From NCBI GenBank assembly GCA_028023455.1, contig JAQFVV010006199.1, positions 6,896,972-6,960,971 of the forward strand: DNA of 64,000 bases. Direction: 5' to 3'. This document shows, piece by piece, positions 60,050 through 64,000 of the stretch (positions are counted from its first letter, which is position 1; each line of letters opens with the position of its first letter). This DNA comes from Epiperipatus broadwayi (taxonomy: Eukaryota > Onychophora > Udeonychophora > Euonychophora > Peripatidae). Position numbers and translations under genes: made by a program. The notes under the pieces were generated by a model. The model was given only the letters and a program-made list of their open reading frames with translations, did not search any database and was not told the origin of the DNA.

Positions 60050-60572
60050 CACAACCTCCCAAAAGCTATGTATAATTAATAATCATCTATCAATAAATGA
60101 AAAGAATAAAATGATTCCATCTATATGGTCTCTTATAGTATTTAAGCATACATTTATTGACATGTTATAACATAGATTGTGAATTCTGTTTATTAACCGG
60201 ATTTAAGTGTGTTGCAAATTCTTCTGCAATAACTATTAAACATTGAGAAAATAAAGATGGCATCCCATTTTTAACAATTCCTAAATATCAAATAAAAATT
60301 TTCATTTGATATTTAGGAATTGCTAAAAATGATGTTTAGGGATTGTTAAAAATAAAGTGCTGCCTTTATCCTCTGATTGTTTAATAGTTATTTCAGAATA
60401 GTTTGCACTATACTTAAATTTGACTAATAAACAGAATTCATGCTCTGCATTATAACATGTCAATAAATGTACGCTTAAATATTCATTAGAGATCAAAGAA
60501 TAGATGGTATCATTCTATTCTTTACATTTATTGGCAGATGATTAGTTTATACATAACTCCTGGGGAGTTACA
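60050..60572. mobile_element. Fold-back element of about 520 bp with arms of about 250 bp
   Basis: Outer ends: CTCCCAAAAGCTATGTATAA (about 60056) pairs with TTATACATAACTCCTGGGGA (about 60547). Inner arms meet at CAATTCCTAAATATCAAATA / TTTGATATTTAGGAATTG (60275-60322). The right half has about 25 extra bases containing a second copy of the GGGATTGTTAAAAAT motif. Shared internal segments include TTGACATGTTATAA and its complement. Arms are moderately diverged; no ORF. Confidence 0.8.
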
Positions 60573-61764
60573 ATTACTTCCGTAACAATTTTATATTAAG
60601 TACATATACTAAACTGTTAATTTTTGATATCTAAAAAACTGCTTTGCTGTTATATATTAATAATGTTGTACATGTTTTATCTTTTCAAATAAAAGCAAAG
60701 ATTTTCTTTTATCAGATAATGTATATTTTAACAGCTTTTATCAGAAGAGTTGTGTGCAATAGAAAATTCAGATATGTGCATTCAGACATTATCTGTACAC
60801 GAGCTGAACAAAAGTATGGAAACATTACTAATACTTTATAAATATTGCATACTGCTATCATTTACATCAATATCTAGTTGTATTCTATGTGGTAGAGAAT
60901 TGTACAAGATACTTTTTAGGAAAATATATATATATATATTAAAGAAAAAACAAAAACATTATATACTTCTTCAAATATTCCGGGTTTTTTTTATGTACTT
61001 ACTTAATTTTACATGGAGCATTCCAACTACTTCATAGATAATTATTATCAGCCATATATTCATGGTACTGAAATAGTATTTTTTTTAACAATAGTATATT
61101 AAATTATTCTTATATATTTATGGATAAAAAGAATAGGATACTTTACAAACTAAACAATAATGGTCAAAATTAAAATAAAAAAAACCAAGTCATTAAATTA
61201 TTCTTTATTATTGATCTTCCATGATTTTATTATGTGATTATGTTTATGTGACATCTTATAAGACAAAGTAAATAATAATGGAGATATTAAGAACCAATTT
61301 TACAGCAGGAAAAAAAACAATACTATAAAATTTTAAAATTTATTTTTTAAAAAAAAAAAAATATTTTCTATTTTATTTAAAAGACATTTAATAATTGAAA
61401 TAGTCAATTTTTTATTTTACTCAGTATATGATTCAAACTATTTCTAAATAAATTTTCATTGATACAGTTATATCTTGTCTTATATCAAATTTATAATTTA
61501 TTTATAATTTATTTAAAATTTTTATCTATATTAAATTGCCAACTTCTATATATTTATTTTTAGTGATTTTTGTTATCTTTATCTCTTACTATTATTTGAA
61601 TTATATATAAATCTTTTCCTATTGTTTTTATAGATTTTAAAATATCTCATATCACAAGTATGTAATTTATATGAATTAGTTTTATGATACAGTTTATTTT
61701 TATTTATTATTTTAATTAATTTAAAGTCTAATTGCTTATAAAATTATTTAATATCTGTACTTTT
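60573..61764. other. No recognisable gene; AT-rich stretch
   Basis: No supported gene. The overlapping plus frames at 60644-60841 and 60750-61037 have no motif; the second is interrupted by a long lysine-rich run encoded by an A-rich tract. Confidence 0.45.
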
Positions 61765-62336
61765 GAAGAGTATTAATTAATTTATTGAACACACAGAAAG
61801 CATATGTAAATACTTTAATCAGGCTTCAACCTGTATTCAATGTGCTTTAAAATTTGTAATAATCAAGCATATTTTTAAGAACGGCCATCTTATTTTTAAT
61901 CTAAATTTCCACTTATATAGGCGAATCTGAAGCATCTTGATTTGGAAGCATGAAGTAGTTCTTTTCTCCATTATTTCCTTTACAAATTAACTTACGCAAA
62001 TTCTTGCGATTTACAGCAAGTTAATGTTATGATCTTAATGTTGGAAATTCTATAAACTATTGAAGAGTAGTAATTAATTTATTGAGCACATAGAAAGCAT
62101 ATGTAAATACTTTAATCAAGCTTTAACCTGTATTCAATCCGCTTTAAAATTTGTAATAATCAAGCATATTTTGCCGATAGAGGGACCTTCCAAACCACGA
62201 CACAAGATAGCGACTTTTATAAAGATAAGAAAGGCCATCTTATTTTTAACCTAAATTTCCACTTATATAGGCAAATCTGAAGCATCTTGATTTTGAAGTA
62301 TGAAGTGGATCTTTTCTCCACTGTTTCTTTCTTAGA
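61765..62336 (+). repeat. Direct repeat pair, offset 297 bp, with a 55-60-bp indel
   Basis: Copy 1 is 61765 to about 61978 and copy 2 is 62062 to about 62336. Shared landmarks: GAAGAGTA(T/G)TAATTAATTT, GAAAGCATATGTAAATACTT, TTTGTAATAATCAAGCATAT, GGCCATCTTATTTTTAA and CTGAAGCATCTTGATTT. Copy 2 contains about 55-60 extra bases at 62172-62230, noticeably less AT-rich (CCGATAGAGGGACCTTCCAA and on to GATAGCGACTTTT), that copy 1 lacks. About 80 bp separate the copies. Confidence 0.8.
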
Positions 62337-64000
62337 GAATATTATTTGGCATGCATATGATACATGAAATAAATTATCCTAGATTCTTGAAAAAGAATGT
62401 ATTAAGATGTATAATTGCTTATTTATTATTGTGAAAGAGGAAAAATAAATTGCTTATAGTATATTAAACTCTCAAAATCTAAGTAATTAAAAGTATATTG
62501 AGGTGTGTTGTTTACTTTTGTAATTTTAAACGAAAACAGACTTTTGGTTAAATTATAACAAATATATTAGGAATTATAATTTTAAACCTGACTATAAACT
62601 TGTTTGAAAATCTGCTTGAAGCTTGAAAAATCTATTTTTCTTTCATTTTATTTTGTCAAATTTGGTTAGCTGAAAGCAACATTAAAAATAATTTAGAACT
62701 GAAGAAAGGCACAGGTTAAATGCCTTAATCAATAATTATTGGAAGAATCTAACATTAATTGCTATTTACTAACTAATGGAACTTTTACTTGTTGCTACTG
62801 TTGTTAACATCATATCCCGCTAACTCCAACTTTTTTAAATCATTAGATTTTGCTTTTCTGTTCATGTAATCTTAACTTCAGACATCTCATTTTAAACCTA
62901 AAGAAGTTGCATATTGAAGAACTGATGGTGTTGAAGTTTAAGAAACTATTGTTGAAACTGTTTAAAAATAAAACCATCTATGGCTTACATATATATCTCA
63001 AGTCAACCAGAAATTAGAAGAGAGTTGTCTATTAAAAGCACCGGTGATTCTGAGACTTAATTCAACAAAAGATTTTATTAAAGTATCATCAGAGTGGAAA
63101 TATCATAAAGAACTCTACTTAAAAAGGAACTTTTGATAAACCTATATATGAACTAATTTTTACAGATACATCTTGAGTTATAAGATCTAAATAATAAAGA
63201 ACTTCACATGATTTATTTATATTATAGTAATTATATCTTAAGTAATACTTTAAATGTATATTTTAATGAAGGTATGTTACCTTTGGCATCCTTTTGTAAT
63301 GTGTATATTAAATTATAGTTATTGCAATGAAAATAAAGAAATAGTATATACAGAGAAACACATCTTAATTAAGTTTTTCATTTTTATATACAGTATTTGA
63401 AATATTCTACAAATAATGATTTATATATATTATTACATCAATTAATAATTATTTACACTATTTATTGTTAAATAGTTAGCCTTAATTTTTTTTGTTCTCT
63501 ATGTATTATTTCTCTCTATATATATTGATTATGGCTGTGATTGTATAATCTCTGAATTTCATATTCTGACTACTAAGTTACGCAAATCCAAGTGGTTAAA
63601 GTATGTATTAATTGTTGAAACCAATCAATTCATGAACTTGAATTATGGTGCTTATGATATAATTATTTTATTTCTATAAATAAAATTGATTTTAGATTTA
63701 TTTAAGGATAATTAAATGTTGCATTAATATAGATCTTACTTTAATTGATTGTAGACATCCACACACCATTCTCTTTATTCTATTACAATATATTCCTTAT
63801 GCTTTTATATAGTTTTTATTTATATTATACAAGTTATTTTCTTAATTTTAATTTAATAATAAATCTCTTTATTATTTAAATATTCTATCTTTTAAAAAGA
63901 CTTGTATCTTGTGTTTGGAAAGAAGAGTACGGTATTCATTATAAATATTGTTCCATCTGTAAAGCACATGTGCTGTGGTTTAAGCTACATTGTTATTATA
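62337..64000. other. No recognisable gene; AT-rich stretch to the window end
   Basis: No supported coding region. At 63960-63974, TAAAGCACATGTGC, followed by TGTGGTTTAAGC, resembles the centre and right half of the MITE at 45876-46004, so a related element may begin here and run past the window. Confidence 0.4.

Overview
This is a strongly AT-rich window from a eukaryotic, animal-type genome. There are no bacterial-style gene clusters and no long intact ORFs. Poly(A/T) tracts, TA/TG microsatellites and decayed transposons are dense. The transposon set (ZBED/SCAND3-like, GTF2IRD2-like and ZNF862-like hAT transposases, RTE- and jockey/CR1-like LINEs, tRNA-like SINEs, many fold-back repeats) fits an invertebrate metazoan. 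I cannot name the species. Hammerhead-bearing satellites are known from schistosomes, other invertebrates and newts, so they are only a weak hint. I recognise no host protein-coding gene; the window looks like intergenic or intronic DNA.

Layout. 1-5.2 kb: no recognisable gene. 5.2-7.2 kb: decayed hAT transposase (+). 10.16-12.93 kb: an almost complete, dead ZBED/SCAND3-like hAT element (-). 15.4-18.6 kb: a long LINE with endonuclease, reverse transcriptase and C-terminal zinc knuckle (+), full of stops. 20.33-23.24 kb: a complete but dead GTF2IRD2-like hAT element (-) bounded by an 8-bp duplication close to TCTAGAG. 24.35-25.22 kb, 29.45-29.93 kb, 31.59-32.10 kb, 35.2-35.9 kb, 36.7-38.4 kb and 42.87-43.22 kb: fold-back elements of two repeat families. 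42.1-48.1 kb and 52.1-53.7 kb: fragments of an RTE-like LINE in both orientations. 43.4-44.1 kb and 57.5-58.5 kb: fragments of a jockey/CR1-like LINE. 58.9-62.3 kb: further palindromes and a direct repeat.

The most interesting content is two unrelated repeat families (A and B here) that each contain a type I hammerhead ribozyme-like fold with a minimal, self-complementary stem III. Family A has seven recognisable ribozyme copies, B has four plus one decayed. Family A occurs as units of about 450 bp and B as units of about 360 bp, in tandem and in head-to-head inverted arrangements. Four family A insertions and one family B insertion are flanked by direct repeats of 11 to about 20 bp. This is what animal retrozymes, or ribozyme-bearing terminal repeats of Penelope-like elements, would look like, but here they are arranged as fold-backs. 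A short GIY-YIG-like coding remnant at 30.5 kb is a possible Penelope-like trace. All homology calls are from pattern recognition of translated sequence, without database searches.
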